Of a stretch of 64,000 bases of DNA, positions 37,099-49,527 are shown in pieces. Numbering within the stretch: the first letter of the stretch is position 1; every line of letters begins with the position of its first letter. The notes below the pieces were generated by a model, which saw nothing but the letters and a program-made list of their open reading frames with translations, made no database searches and had not been told where the DNA came from. The stretch is from Coriaria nepalensis (Eukaryota > Streptophyta > Magnoliopsida > Cucurbitales > Coriariaceae): NCBI GenBank assembly GCA_027186245.1, contig CP114483.1:1932001-1996000 (forward strand). Reading direction: 5' to 3'. The position numbers and the translations under genes were made by a program.

Positions 37099-37677
37099 GA
37101 GCGCGCACTGCTTTAAGAATCCTCCACCATTCACTTCGCCTCTTAGATCCTTTCCTCTCCGCCTCTATTCCGGAGATCTCGTAAATCCACGGTCCCTTTT
37201 TCCGGTAACCTTTTACTTTCCACCTATTTTTCTATTCATTCTTTATCTTTCGAACTGTTTGTGAAGAATTGTGTGTTTATATTTTCAATAATGTGTTCTC
37301 ATTTGTGATTACTTTTTGTTTGACTTGTTTGCTGTGAAAATGAATGTCGAATTTGAGTCTCTATTGTTTCAATCTGTGAATCATGAGCTTAATTAGGGAT
37401 TAATTCAATGAAGATGTGAGTTCATTTATTTTTGTGAAAAGCTATGATTCAACCCGTTTGCTTCTTTTCTTTTCCTCTCCATTTCCACATCAGATAATTA
37501 AGCAATATTAATCGGAAAATGCTGAGTAGATCACTATTTGAAGATTTGACGGGCTCTTTTTTATTCTTTCAAAATTTTTTTTTCCAGCTTCTTAATTCTG
37601 GACCTGTAGCTGAAATTGGCGATCTAACTGGGCGAATTTGGCTGGGAGGAAAAAGTCATTAGCTTCGCATATTGAGA
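35692..37677. other. Divergent promoter region: reticulon (-) and plastid CAC3 (+)
   Basis: An AT-rich upstream region. The likely CAC3 5' UTR begins near 36.99 kb and contains (TC)15 at 37067-37096. A 5' UTR intron runs from about 37205 (TTCCG/GTAACC) to a TTCCAG acceptor at about 37588. The ATG is at 37678. No other gene is seen. Confidence 0.6.
37067..37096 (+). repeat. (TC)15 tract in CAC3 5' UTR
   Basis: A perfect pyrimidine dinucleotide run in the presumed leader exon. CT-rich leaders are common in plant housekeeping and plastid-protein genes. Confidence 0.9.
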
Positions 37678-40600
37678 ATGGCTTCCATATCTCATTCTTC
37701 AGTTGGGCACTCTGGAACATTGGCTTCTGATCTTCTCCGGAGCTCGAGTAATGGAGTAATTGGCGTGCCTTTGAAAGCCCTTGGAAGGGCGTGGTTCAAC
37801 TCAAGGAGGATGGATTTATCAGTCAGTGCAAAGCTAAAGAAGGTGAAGAAACATGAATATCCATGGCCTGATGATGCGGATCAAAATGTAAAGGGTGGAG
37901 TTCTTACTCACCTCTCACATTTTAAGCCACTCAAAGAGAAGGGAAAGCCTGTCACTTTAGATTTTGAGAAACCACTTGTTGCTCTTGAAAAGAAGATTGT
38001 TGATGTATGTCCCCCACCTTTTCTGTATTGATGTAGATTATTGATAACTTACTAGTTTTTCAATGCTATAAGTTTTGTGATGACAGGTGCGGAGAATGGC
38101 TGATGAAACTGGTCTGGATTTCAGTGATCAGATTATTTCGTTGGAGAACAAATATCAACAGGTTTGTTCTTATTTAAGTAGTTTTAGTCAAATTTTGTGA
38201 TATGCTTTAAGTGCAACTAAATAAACCACTTTATTGGATACCTACTCACAACTTTGTACGGTTTATTTAACAGGCTTTAAAGGACTTGTATACACATCTG
38301 ACGCCTATACAGCGTGTGAATATTGCCCGCCATCCCAATAGGCCAACTTTCCTCGACCACGTGTTCAATATCACTGAAAAGGTCTCTCGTTTGTTGTTCA
38401 AATAAGTATCCACTATTTAGTTATCTTTGTGATGGAACTTTTTACTCTTAGAATTTTTTTGGTATTTACACAATAGATGTTTGATCTGTCTGCTATATCT
38501 CTATACATGCAGTTTGTGGAACTTCATGGAGATCGAGCCGGATACGATGATCCTGCTATTGTTACAGGTATAGGAACCATAGATGGTAGAAGGTATATGT
38601 TCATGGGTCACCAAAAGGGCAGGAACACAAAAGAAAACATTCAGCGCAACTTCGGGATGCCTACTCCTCATGGGTGTGTTTGATGATACACTTCTGCTAT
38701 ATAGTTAATAGACAAAATTCCATATCACTTTGATATGGAAGAGGGTGTTTAAAAATCTATAGGCATCTAACACAATTTGCATCCAAACAGTTATCGGAAA
38801 GCTCTTCGCATGATGTATTATGCAGATCATCATGGGTTCCCTATTGTCACTTTCATAGACACCCCGGGTGCATTTGCAGATCTTAAATCTGAGGAACTGG
38901 GCCAAGTATGTTCAGAACAATACTTTTTATTCTCTCATGCAGTTTTTCAGTTGTTGGTTAATTGACTTTTTGGCTCCATGCATATCCAGGGTGAAGCTAT
39001 TGCTCACAATCTGAGGACCATGTTTGGTCTGAAAGTACCCATTCTTTCAATTGTCATTGGGGAAGGAGGCTCTGGTGGTGCCCTAGCCATTGGCTGTGCA
39101 AATAAGTTGATAATGCTTGAAAATGCAGTTTTCTATGTTGCCAGGTGAGTTTTGTTCATCTTTGCTACCAGTTGCATCTTTCAAATATTTCATTGTCTCA
39201 AATTCTCTTCTTAATGTTTACACACTTCTTGTTATCTATGGCTGTTTCTGTATGTGTAAGTGGTATATTTGCTGGTCTTTTCTTTTGGCCTTGTTTATAT
39301 TTTTTTTTCCCTTGGTTTAGTCCAGAAGCCTGTGCAGCAATCTTGTGGAAGACTGCCAAAGCCTCTCCCAAGGTCAGTAGGGCCTTATTCCTTGAATTTA
39401 TCTTTTGCTGGTTTAATTAGTATTTGAGAGAGAAACAATGTTTTGCAGGCAGCTGAGAAGTTGAAGATTACTGCAAAAGAGCTGTGCAAGTTGCAAATTG
39501 CGGATGGTGTCGTCCCTGTAATGAAACCTCTCTTTCTTATCCTGTCCATACGTTTCTTTCTTTCTTCTTTTTTTTTTTTTTGAGTGTACCATAGGTATTC
39601 TGAAAGCATTGTGAATGCAACTACTCCTAACAATTGAGTGCAGGGTAGACATGTGTTTGCATACATTCTTTAAACATTCATGTTTTGGTGCAGAGGCAAC
39701 AATTTGATGTTCAGCTTTATACAGGGTTCATAATTTTCAAATTCCTTACAATAACATTTTACTAATCCCTTCATTTTAACAGGAACCTCTAGGTGGTGCC
39801 CATGCAGATCCATCTTGGACCTCACAACAGATTAAAATTGCTATTAATGAGACGATGGATGTAGGTGCTTCTGACAGGAATTCCTAACCATAATCAACTT
39901 AACCCAATTTAGATCCTAATTAGTTCTTTTCTTTTCTTCCTCTTTTCTAGGAGCTTGGGAAGATGAACACGGAAGAGCTATTAAAGCATCGCATGCTCAA
40001 GTTCCGAAAAATTGGTGGTTTTCAAGAAGGGATCCCAATAGATCCAAAGAGGAAAGTGAACATGAAAAAGAAGGAAGAACCCATTCCCGGGAAGACTTCA
40101 GTTCAGGAACTTGAGAATCAAGTAGAGAAAGTGACGCAGCAAATTTTGAAAACCAAGGAATCCTCTATGGAGATTTCTGATACGGACCTGAATGAGGTGA
40201 TTGAAAAAATAAAAAAGGAGGTTGATTATGAATATTCTGAGGCACTTAAATCCATGGATTTGAAGGATAGACTTGTGAAGTTGCGAGAGGAATTCGCAAA
40301 AGCAAATGCAAATGACCAACTGATACACCCAGCTCTAAAAGATAAGATGGAAAAGCTTATGGTTGAATTCAACCAGAGATTACCAGGAGCTCCTAATTAT
40401 GAAACTCTAAAGAACAAACTTAACATGTTAAAGGAGTTATCTAAAGCCAAGAGTTTCACAGAGAAGACCACCAAAGATGCATCATTGAAGCAGGAAATCA
40501 ACAACAAAATTGAAGAGGTGATTGAGCGGTCTGAAGAGAAATATGAGGTCCTGAAGGCAGAAATTGCAAATGCAGGAGCATCCACAGGAACTGATTTAGA

Positions 40601-41099
40601 CCCTCAGCTGAAAGAGAAATATAATCGAATGAAGAGAGAGATAGAATTAGAAATAGTGAATGCACTCAAGTCCTTGGGGTTGGAGGTTGCCATAGTGAAT
40701 TCAAAAGCAAAAGATCCCATTAAACAGATTTCATCACCTGAGCTGAAAACTAAGATAGGAGAACTGAATGAGGAAATCGGTGAGGCTATTGACAGCCTGA
40801 GTAACACAACTGATCTGAAGGAAAAGATGGAATTGCTGAAGTTGGAAGTAGCAAAGGCAGGAAACACGCATGATTCAACATCTAAAAATAGAATTTTGGC
40901 TTTGGAACAACAAATTAAGCAAACCATTGCTGCAGCTTTAGAATCTTCAAGTTTGAAGGAGAATTATGAAAAGCTGTTGGGAGAGATCTCTGAAACCGCA
41001 GAACCTTCAGAAGAAGTAGATGGTAGTCTTAGCAACGGTTCAATCCCCGATGAAGCAAGAACTGAAGTCAGTTTTGATGCCAAACGCATTGATGCTTAA
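37678..41099 (+). CDS. CAC3: Acetyl-CoA carboxylase carboxyltransferase alpha subunit, plastid
   Basis: The nuclear-encoded alpha-CT of the plastid heteromeric acetyl-CoA carboxylase, which pairs with plastid-encoded AccD to make malonyl-CoA for fatty acids. Exons are 37678-38004, 38087-38161, 38274-38381, 38513-38673, 38791-38905, 38990-39144, 39321-39372, 39449-39517, 39783-39860 and 39951-41099, giving 762 residues with all phases closing. A Ser-rich transit peptide (about 1-55) precedes the AccA core with [58 protein letters not shown] and [11 protein letters not shown]. The last exon adds a plant-specific charged coiled-coil tail of about 340 residues with repeated LKEKME/LKDRLV-type heptads, absent from bacterial AccA and linked to envelope association. 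The start is the ATG of MASISHSS. Confidence 0.97.
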
Positions 41100-41869
41100 T
41101 GTGAGTTCCGGAACTTATATTATTCATACACTCCTTAGTTCTCATAATCTCATTCTGGCACTTCTTTGTTCATTAGTTTATATCAATATGAGCTGGAGAA
41201 GAAGGCACAAAACTAATGGGAAAAGTCTTCAGAACTGAGACCACGAAACTGTTGACTTCTTTAGCTGTGGCCACTGATCCAGCAATCCATGACATCTCTC
41301 GCCTCGTTCAAAAGATTTTGTATCAAAAAAGCAACTCGAGTAAACTGCATAACTAAGAATTTTTATCATTTTCAGGCAGAACTTTCTTTTTTATTTATGT
41401 TAGGAACTTAAAAGCTTACGATCTTTTCACTTCTTTCCGGTAATATGCGTGTTCTTCTTTTATATTTTACAGAACATAGATTGGGTGTGTTTGAATCTAA
41501 TAACATGCTTGCGCATTTTGGAATAGCATATGTTTGTTTGATTGTTTCCTGCGCTATAAGAGTGAGGACGCAGTAGCCATATGATGGACCTTTTCATTGG
41601 CTACTGTACTGCACTTCCTGCTTGGCTGCTTCACAAATATGAATTGAATGAGATAATTCCTTAAGCTTGATAAATCATTGGTCAAACTGGAAATTATAAA
41701 CCCCAAGCTTAATGTGATGTCAAGATAGATGAGTCCGTAGACACGATTTACCGAGAATTTCTGTTTTTCCAATCAAAATGCTACATTGAACTGATCATCA
41801 CCCAATACAGCTAGCTTCAGTGTCCCATCAAACACACAAAAAAAGAGAGAACAAAGGCTAGAATTATTG
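41100..41869. other. Convergent 3' flanks of CAC3 and DET2
   Basis: No gene is visible in this 770-bp stretch; 3' UTRs are presumed. Confidence 0.5.
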
Positions 41870-42655
41870 TTAATACAAGAAGGGAAAAACAGCTTTCCTA
41901 TTCTTGGGGTAATCGTCCTTAAACTTATCGAAATACCACTGGTGATTAGCTCGAGCTCTTGGCACTAAATTGGCACAGGTGTAGAGGCAGAACCCTAGCC
42001 CCGGCGCCGACCATGTCATGACCGCCCACCCCAACCACTCCACAATCTCCCCAAAATAATTAGGGCAGCTCACCACCTCAAAAACACCGCCTCTTGGCAC
42101 CCGATACCCTTTCCCTTCCCCCTTCAACCCAACCAATACCTTATCCGACCAAACATTAATTCCCATCCCGCCAAAAAAAACCACCAACCCGCCAAAAAAC
42201 CGCCACCAAAACCAACCATCACTCGCGCAATCCATATAGTGAGACACCCATCTGGCCTGCAAGTAAGCATTCAACAGATTAAACCCAAATGCGAGCCCCG
42301 CCACCACCAACGGTACACCGGCGGCAGGTTTCCGCTGATCGGAATTCCGGTAGATGCGGAGTGGATACAGGCAGGTGCGGTGGAAGTAGTGGATCAGAAA
42401 CGGGGAGATGAGAAGGAGCGCTTTTGGATCAGAAGAGTGGCGGCCGGAGGGGAAGATGAGGAGGGTGAGCCAGAGTGTGGGGCTTTCCATGAGGAACCAG
42501 GCTAAGGGTGCGGGGATTGCAGGGCCCCACCCTGGACGGTTGTGCTTGCCATAAGGGGCTTGGAGAAAGCGGAGGCCGATGAAGGTTGGGCCAGTGATGA
42601 GGTACAGAGAGAGAAGGCAGTAGTTGAAGAGCGTCTGATCTGAGTCTGATGCCAT
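41870..42655 (-). CDS. DET2: Steroid 5-alpha-reductase DET2
   Basis: An integral ER-membrane NADPH-dependent reductase that makes campestanol precursors in brassinosteroid synthesis. It is a single exon of 261 residues, the DET2 length. Motifs are APYGKHNRPGWGPAIPAPLAWFLMESP near the N-terminus (here about residues 33-59), HYFHRTCLYPLRIY, GMGINVWSDKVLVGLK and the cofactor-side CPNYFGEIVEWLGWA, with a C-terminal RARANHQWYFDKFKDDYP and VFPFLY. Six to seven hydrophobic segments fit the family. The start is the ATG of MASDSDQ; an in-frame upstream extension would be non-conserved. From memory CAC3 and DET2 are adjacent in Arabidopsis as well, so the convergent pair is ancient. It makes the hormone sensed through BSKs, but distance argues against joint control. 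Confidence 0.97.
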   Translation of the reverse strand: MASDSDQTLFNYCLLSLYLITGPTFIGLRFLQAPYGKHNRPGWGPAIPAPLAWFLMESPTLWLTLLIFPSGRHSSDPKALLLISPFLIHYFHRTCLYPLRIYRNSDQRKPAAGVPLVVAGLAFGFNLLNAYLQARWVSHYMDCASDGWFWWRFFGGLVVFFGGMGINVWSDKVLVGLKGEGKGYRVPRGGVFEVVSCPNYFGEIVEWLGWAVMTWSAPGLGFCLYTCANLVPRARANHQWYFDKFKDDYPKNRKAVFPFLY

Positions 42656-42920
42656 TCTTTTTTTCTTTAGTTGGCTCAGAGAATTGGATGGGAAATGACG
42701 CCCTTTTATAGAAATAGGCACCTCCTTTTGGGGCCGGCCAACCTTAGTCTACGTAATAAATAATTTACACAAAGCTAACAGTTTCATAATCATGATAGTA
42801 AGCAATTCATCCGGTTTTCATATTAGAAAATTACAGTTCTGACTTAATCCAAACACAATCTTTTATAACAGAAATTGGGGAAGAAGAAAAAAGGATTACT
42901 AGAGAAGTAACGAGCTAGAA

Positions 42921-43259
42921 TTAGAAGGATTGCAAGACGGGTCTTTTGCCAAGCCTTTTGATTTCTTTATCCATATTTCCAGTAAGCATCAATCCAAACA
43001 TCTTGAAATCACAAAGAAGAGACCAAAATGGATGCCCGAACGTGGCCGGAATATTCCCCTCGACAAAGAAGTGGCTGTACCAAGCGAATCCATATCCAGA
43101 AATCGGCACCAGAAACAAAAACCACCATCTAAACAAGACCGAACATATCAAGAAGAAAATCGAAACAAGAATCCCTGTAAAATGCAAACGTCTCGTTGAT
43201 GGTTTTGTGTGCTGGTTCATGTAGAAAACCCAGAATTCGTCTAAGCTCCTGAAATTCAT
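42921..43259 (-). CDS. DUF962 / Mpo1-like protein
   Basis: A 112-residue single-exon membrane protein of the YGL010w/Mpo1 family; in yeast Mpo1 is an ER dioxygenase for 2-hydroxy fatty acids from phytosphingosine breakdown. Motifs are SLDEFWVFYMNQHTKPSTRR, LHFTGIL, GYGFAWYSHFFVEGNIPATF and GHPFWSLLCDFKMF. The His residues in these motifs (HTKP, LHF, YSHFF, GHP) are the proposed Fe ligands. Hydrophobic helices cover the middle. The start is the ATG of MNFRSLDEF; the seven in-frame codons before it lack an ATG. Plant function is untested as far as I know. From memory an Arabidopsis member lies next to a WD40 gene and OPS, as here. Confidence 0.9.
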   Translation of the reverse strand: MNFRSLDEFWVFYMNQHTKPSTRRLHFTGILVSIFFLICSVLFRWWFLFLVPISGYGFAWYSHFFVEGNIPATFGHPFWSLLCDFKMFGLMLTGNMDKEIKRLGKRPVLQSF

Positions 43260-43984
43260 TATCTTCAAGCTCAGACCCAAAGAACCCAGATCAGAAACTT
43301 GATGCTTCTGATGCTATTCTGTAGAAAGCAAGCTTCTTGACTAAAATTCTTTGAAAATTTGATGGTGGGGATTTTTCTTTTCCTAACGGTGGACTTCTCT
43401 GTGTTGATCTGTAGCTTGATTTGTAATTTTGTAGCTTTCTTTGTCGGGGGTGTGAAGAAAACAAAGTAGCTTCTGTGTCCCATCCGCAATAGACACGACG
43501 GCCAATTTCATAAATATCTTATCGTTTTCGGGTTCGATGCTTAATTAATTTTGCAACGTAAATTAGTTAAAATCAAACTATTGGTTGCAACGACATATCG
43601 AATCAACGGTTTATTAAACGACATGTCGAAAGAGTCAAAGTCAAAACAAAAGGCGGGACCCAGAATGGGACCCGCTTTCCAAGTTGGCCTCACTTCACAG
43701 TTCACACTCCCTCTTCCACAGCTACAGCTCGGAGCTTCAAATTTACAAGCTCTCGATCAAAGAAACCGGATTCATCTTCCAAGGTAGGTCTTCTTTAAGC
43801 TGTTTTCATTCAGTTGATTCCCTAAACCTCCGTTTGGTTTTCCAGAAAACACAAAAAGAGAGCATCGGAAAATGAGATTATCAAGTTTTAATTTCTTCTA
43901 ATATTTCTCAGATGTCATACGGATCTTTTGTCTAATTAGCTGCGATTTTCGTATTGTCTGCTCGATTTATGTGTCAATGGCTGC

Positions 43985-46900
43985 TGATGTTGGTGGAAAT
44001 TATTGGACTAACGATAAAAAGTATCGAGCGTTCGTACAGCAAGCTCTTTCTATCTGGCGGGATGTGTTGTTGGGGTTTACAACGTGAATTCCTGCAGTTA
44101 GTCTCACCTCATTGTGTCTCATCGAACACCGAAACCTCTGAGCTGTCTTGCCGTTTCTCGGGATGGTCGCTTCATCGCAGCTGGAGAGGTATGATCTCAT
44201 TTTCTACTCTGACCTAGTAATGAACTTATTAGACAATTTAAACTGATTGAAGTGAATATGGCTTACTCTGTTTATATGTAAACGTGGTTGTTCCATTTTC
44301 GTTGATTCTCAATTTCTCATTATCCTGATCCCTGGTCCTTCAAATTAGATGGTACTTGATACAATTATACTCTTTCAATTTTACGTCCATGAGTCTAATA
44401 TATTTTCACAGTCAGGGCCCCAACCTGCGGTGATAGTATGGGATGCGATTACCATGACCTTTGTATCCGGATTGAAAGGTCATGTATATGGAATTTCTTG
44501 CATTGCTTTCTCGCCTGATGGTCAGTGATAAATACTGATCTGGTTTTATTCTTCACACTTTGTGCATTTTCTTTTTCTTGTCTCAAATTTCTTCTTTTTT
44601 CCCAATCTTTTCTTCAAAAAAAACATCCTGCGTCTGTTGAAGTATACATATACCTATGGGACTGGCGGACTGGAGCACTGGTTTCAATGGTTAAAGCAAG
44701 TTCTTCATCTGCTGCTGGTTCGTCTGTGAGCTTCTCAGCAGATGCGAAATCCATTTTAACTGCTGGGAAGAAGCACTCGAAGTTCTGGACTATTGCATCA
44801 TCTCCAAGGAAACGTTTAAATATGGAACAGGGTTAGTGGCAAACAAGGGAAAGCTTGTGAGTCTTGGTATTCATCAAGGAAGCTCGTTTATATCTGTTAC
44901 TTCTGCCTTGTTAGCTGATGGTAGCCATGGTGAAGCTTTTCCTGTGTATGCATTAAGTGAATCAGGTCGTTTGGCTTCACATTGCATTTGAGATAACACT
45001 AAATTGAAGCTTGATTGACTCTTCATTTTTCATTTTTCTTTCTCATAGGTGTTTTATGCCTTGTTAGTTCTGGATTGTCAGTAAAAAGTTTAAAGGTTGA
45101 AAATGGTTTTGCAGCATCGGCATCTGAAAAGCTAGTTGTTTGTGCTTGCAACAATGGAATAGTACAGCTTTTTAGTTCTGAGACTTTGAAATATTGCGGA
45201 AGCTTAATCTATTCAAGGTCCAAGCAATGCCATGGTGATAGTGACAATTCATGTCATACTGAAGCCAACAGAAAATGTTTTCAACTGTCAGTTGGTCTTC
45301 CAGATGCAACCTTGCTTGTCACTTCTCAACCTCAGAAAAACTTGGTTAGAAATGTTTTTTTTCCTTTTTGAAATAATTTTACCAAATTGGAAGATTGTTG
45401 TCTATATGCATGGGACATTCGTGATGTGAATCAGGTGATCATCCTAAAAGATGTAAATTGTGATATCAATTGATCTCACAATGCAACCTTGATGAATTTT
45501 GAATTTTTAGTGCACAAATTTGGAATTCTTGTTGGTTTCCAGTTCCTAAATTCTTTCGATCTTGTTTCTTGATTATAATTTCAAAAGCTTTCTATCTCTT
45601 TCCTGGCGTCCAGGTGCTACGAACTAGTTTCACATTCTGCATGCATATGGGATATCAAGAGTCTTCGTAGCGAAAACTTCCATGATCCATCTCTAGCGTG
45701 TGTTGCTAGAGGTTGTTCAGGTGGTGTTTCTTTTGCAACATGCTCAGCAGATGGTACAGTAAGGTTATGGGATCTTGCCTTGCAACCTGATTCATCCGAA
45801 GATGTGTGATGAATAGTCATGCTTCAGATACTGGACAAGTGGGCACTTCTTGTTTGGGTATTTCTCCTTTTCATTTTGGATGTGCTAGCACGTACAAATT
45901 AGCGGATATTATAAGCTCTCGTAAGAGACTTCCTTCTAATGTAGAAGTCTTTTTTCAATTATCCTGATATGTATGTCAAGCTATTCAATTTGTTCTTGCT
46001 ACAGTAAGTGCTGGAATTTTCGAACGCGATACTGTTGAGGCAGGTATTACCACTCAAGGATTCTGTGCTCTGGCAGTTAGTTCTGACGGAAAGCACCTCA
46101 GTGCTGGTGATTGTGAGGGAAACATCCGTATTTATAACCTACAAACTTATGATTATACATGTCTTCAGGTAGGCCAAAGAATGGCCTAGTAAATTGTCTT
46201 TCTTGGGCAGAAAATCACTCCATCTATGGGCATGAGATATCTGTTATATTACTTAAAAAAACAAATGGTTCACTACTGTAGGGTGCTCATGATGCTGAGA
46301 TCCTATCATTAAGCTTGAGCTTGTCAAGCAAGAAAGATGTTATTGCAAAATAAGTCATGCATAGCCATTATTATCTGGCTTCAGGGAGTCGGGATAGAAT
46401 GATCCATCTGTTTGATGTTCAAAGGTTTGAGCACACAACTCTTGGGGAATATTCTAGTTTGTTGGATTTGTATCTTTGTACATTTACTCGTCGAAAGTGT
46501 TGATGATCATTCAGCTGCTGTGACCTCTGTAAAGTTTACTTGCAATGGATGCAAAATCCTCAGTTGTAGTGCTGACAGGTATTAGCTAAACGTTGTTTTC
46601 AAATGCAATATGATGCATAGTGAAAGGATTATTAAATTATCATAAATACAAAAGCTGGAGTTTCAATGAAGTGAGTCATCTCATTATAATTTCAACTGAC
46701 AGACAATTCTATGCCATATTGGTTATCCAAATTTTATTATTGAAAAATATCATTTAAGAATCTAGTCTTCATATTCCGTGGTTAGATTCTTGTCAATCCA
46801 GACTTTTATTGTGCCATTCTGATTTGGGGTTGTGCATTTTATCTGTCTATGCAACCAAACGATATGATTGTATAAAATGTCTTGCTCAAATTATTTTTCT

Positions 46901-48960
46901 GTAGCTTTATGATTCTCTTTCATACAGATCTCTCATGTTCCGTGATTTTACTGCAAAAGAGTCTGGTCATAAGATTTTCCATTCTCCTCATCAAACGGCA
47001 TCTCATGGAACTGTCTATGATATGGCTGTAGATCCATCGATGGAGGTTGTTGTTACGGTTGGCCAGGTAAGCCATCCAATGGTCGCTTGAATATATAAAC
47101 TGTATTTAATTGGTGGAGGTGGACAATTATAACAAATCTGAATCTACAAATATACTGTCTTGTGGATATTTGATGTGCATAATTTATTAGTTTGATAGCT
47201 GCCTTATATACAGCTAGAAGGTTCCTCATATCCTTTGGACTTCAAGTTCTTGATTCATTCAATTCTTCTCTCAGGATAAGAAGATAAACTCATTTGACAT
47301 TGCTTCTGGAAAGCTAAGTAGATCATTCAGGCAAGATAAAGACTTTGGAGAACCAATAAAGGTGAGTTCCTTAATGTTCTGCAAGATTATCATCATGCCA
47401 TTGTGACAAACCTAAATTTTTCCAACGGATTACAATGGATCCAAGCTGCAGTTACCTTGCTTGCTCCTTCTCCAACAAGTCTATTTGTATTTATGACTTC
47501 ATTACTGGAGAAATGAAAATTTAACTTTGGAAGTTATTACTGGCATTCTTTTCTCACCCGACTACAAGCATATTATTTCTGTGAGTTTTGGTTTTTTTGA
47601 TGTCTTCATTCTTTTGCAAATCCGTTGCATTTGAAAATACCATTAACATATTTGTTTTCCTTTTTATTTTTTACTTGTATTCCATGATCAGATCATCAAA
47701 CTATTCATTTTTCTTGAGATTCTTCAATTTGTAACTATAGTGATGCACTCAGATTGGCAGTGATGGCTGTATTTTCGTATGGAAAGTGCCTGATCCTTTA
47801 TCATTAAGGATGCTTGAGTGAATGAATGAAAGTTCCGGTCCATCATCAAACTATTCATTTTTCTTGAGATTCTTCAATTTGTAACTATAGTGATGCACTC
47901 AGATTGGCGGTGATGGCTGTATTTTCGTATGGAAAGTGCCTGATCCTTTATCATCAAGGATGCTTGAGTGAATGAATGAGCATGAGAGTTCTACTTGTGG
48001 AGCTGAATACAAGCATGAGGGTCATCAACTTGTTGGCATGAAAGATATAAGTGAAAACTATGATCCAGTCTTTAGTGATGAGAAAGAACAAGAGCATTTG
48101 ACTAAGATAATGAGAAGTGAGATAAACACAGGCATAGACAATAATGCCTGCCACATAAAGTTCGAAGACAGTGATCTATTCAAGCAACATTTTGGCAGTT
48201 TATCATCCACGTACAAGGTATAGTACATTTACAGGAAAATCAAACTATAAATTGTTTATTTTCTAATGGTGGCCGAGAGATTGATAAATGCTATCAATTG
48301 CAGTATCCTTTCTATCCACCGTCTCTTCCAATCATGACCATTTGAAAAAATACTTTGTTGACTAATATATTGATGTTTTTATGGTGATTGGCTGCAGAAA
48401 AATGGATCGTCAACAAGGAGAAGGTATTCCTCAAAATACGTAGCTTACCGGGACTTTCATGGAGGTGCAAAACAACTTTTGGGAACACCAGCCCACAAGT
48501 CAGATGGTAAAAAAATCTTGACACTGAGGGAAGAAAGTTTCAACTCCCCTGTCATAGAAAGTCCTACAAAAAATAAACAGGACATGGAAAAGGAACGTGT
48601 CACAAGAGCAAGTGAAATACAAGAGAAATTAACTGTTTGCAGAGAAGCATTCTAAGTTTAGATGCTGTGGCTGAGAATGCAGTTCGTTTATTTTCGAGAT
48701 TAGATTCTATGGGTGGTGGATCTAGTGAAGAGTTTTCAAGTGAACCCAAGTCTAAGCTATTTGATGAAGCTGCTAAATTGCTCCCAGCAACTATAGAGAA
48801 AGTAATTGCAATAGTCAATTTGTTGCAGCAATAGAACAAAGATTTATGTGGAAGCGGGTTAGATGTTTCCGGATTTGAAACCCATTTTAGGAACACATTT
48901 GCTGAGAATCTGTCAGAGAGGGTTGTTGAGATACAGAAGAAAAATCTCGGCGGTGTTCAA
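43985..48960 (+). pseudogene. Broken multi-exon WD40 gene (plant WDR62/MABP1-like)
   Basis: Most exons of a large beta-propeller WD40 protein remain in order with good GT-AG borders, but the frame is lost repeatedly. Readable pieces are EIIGLTIKS (about 43997), VSHRTPKPLSCLAVSRDGRF, QPAVIVWDAITMTFVSG (44412-44520), VYIYLWDWRTGAL, CACNNGIVQLF, HSACIWDIK, GCSGGVSFATCSADGTVRLW, SAGIFERDTVEAG (about 46007-46168), SGSRDRMIHLFDVQR, DHSAAVTSVKF, SHGTVYDMAVDP, DKKINSFDIASGKL and DGCIFVWKVPDP. Lesions include a TAG for Gln near 44095, a frameshift after MEQG near 44833, a TGA after the DSSEDV block near 45807, a TAA in the block near 46350 and a TAA after GEMK near 47520. The terminal WD exon is duplicated. 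The C-terminal coil (LSLDAVAENAVRLFSRLDSM) is near 48650. Introns are kept, so it is a decayed duplicate. Confidence 0.85.
47692..47979. repeat. 150-bp tandem duplication containing a WD40 exon
   Basis: Copy 1 starts at 47692 and copy 2 at 47842 (period 150). Over the shared 138 bp I find two differences (GGCAG/GGCGG; CATTAAGG/CATCAAGG). Each copy has the end of an intron, its CAG acceptor and the short exon encoding GCIFVWKVPDPLS and then a TGA stop. Confidence 0.93.
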
Positions 48961-49511
48961 TATCAAGTAATCTCTATTCCTACTTACCAAGTAGTATAAT
49001 CTTGTACAGACAGGAAACATAATACAGAAAATAGTAATATATAGTCATTTTAGTTTCTCATCTTTGGTTTAATTGCAGGTTATTTCTGAAACTAACGATT
49101 ACAAATGCTTATTAGATCTAACCTGCAGTTTGCAGAGTGCAAAACTTTTTCTTGTTATTTATTACATCCAAACTTTAGAAACTAATAAACAACAAGAACA
49201 AGAAAATATGTAGTGCATAAGGTAATCATGGTCTTTCTATTTGACATGTTACCAGACCACCCTTTCCCTCTTTTCCCTCTCTCTTTCTTTTCTTTCTTTT
49301 GTGAAACCCTTTTTCTTTATATACATCTTTTCCAGGCAAATTTTTATTTCCCTCTCAACTTTAACCTTAATTGAAAAGATTTAAAAAAAAAAAAAAAAAG
49401 GGGGGGCTGGTGAGGAAGAAATAAAGCAAAGACCATCTTTCCTTTACCTTTGAAAAATCATTTTCTACTGCTGGTTTTATTGCAAATTTCATATAAAGGT
49501 TTTGGGAAGCT

Positions 49512-49527
49512 CCCCCCCCCCCCCCCC
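49512..49527. repeat. Poly-C tract (16 C)
   Basis: Uninterrupted C16 run in the gene-poor interval. Confidence 0.95.
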
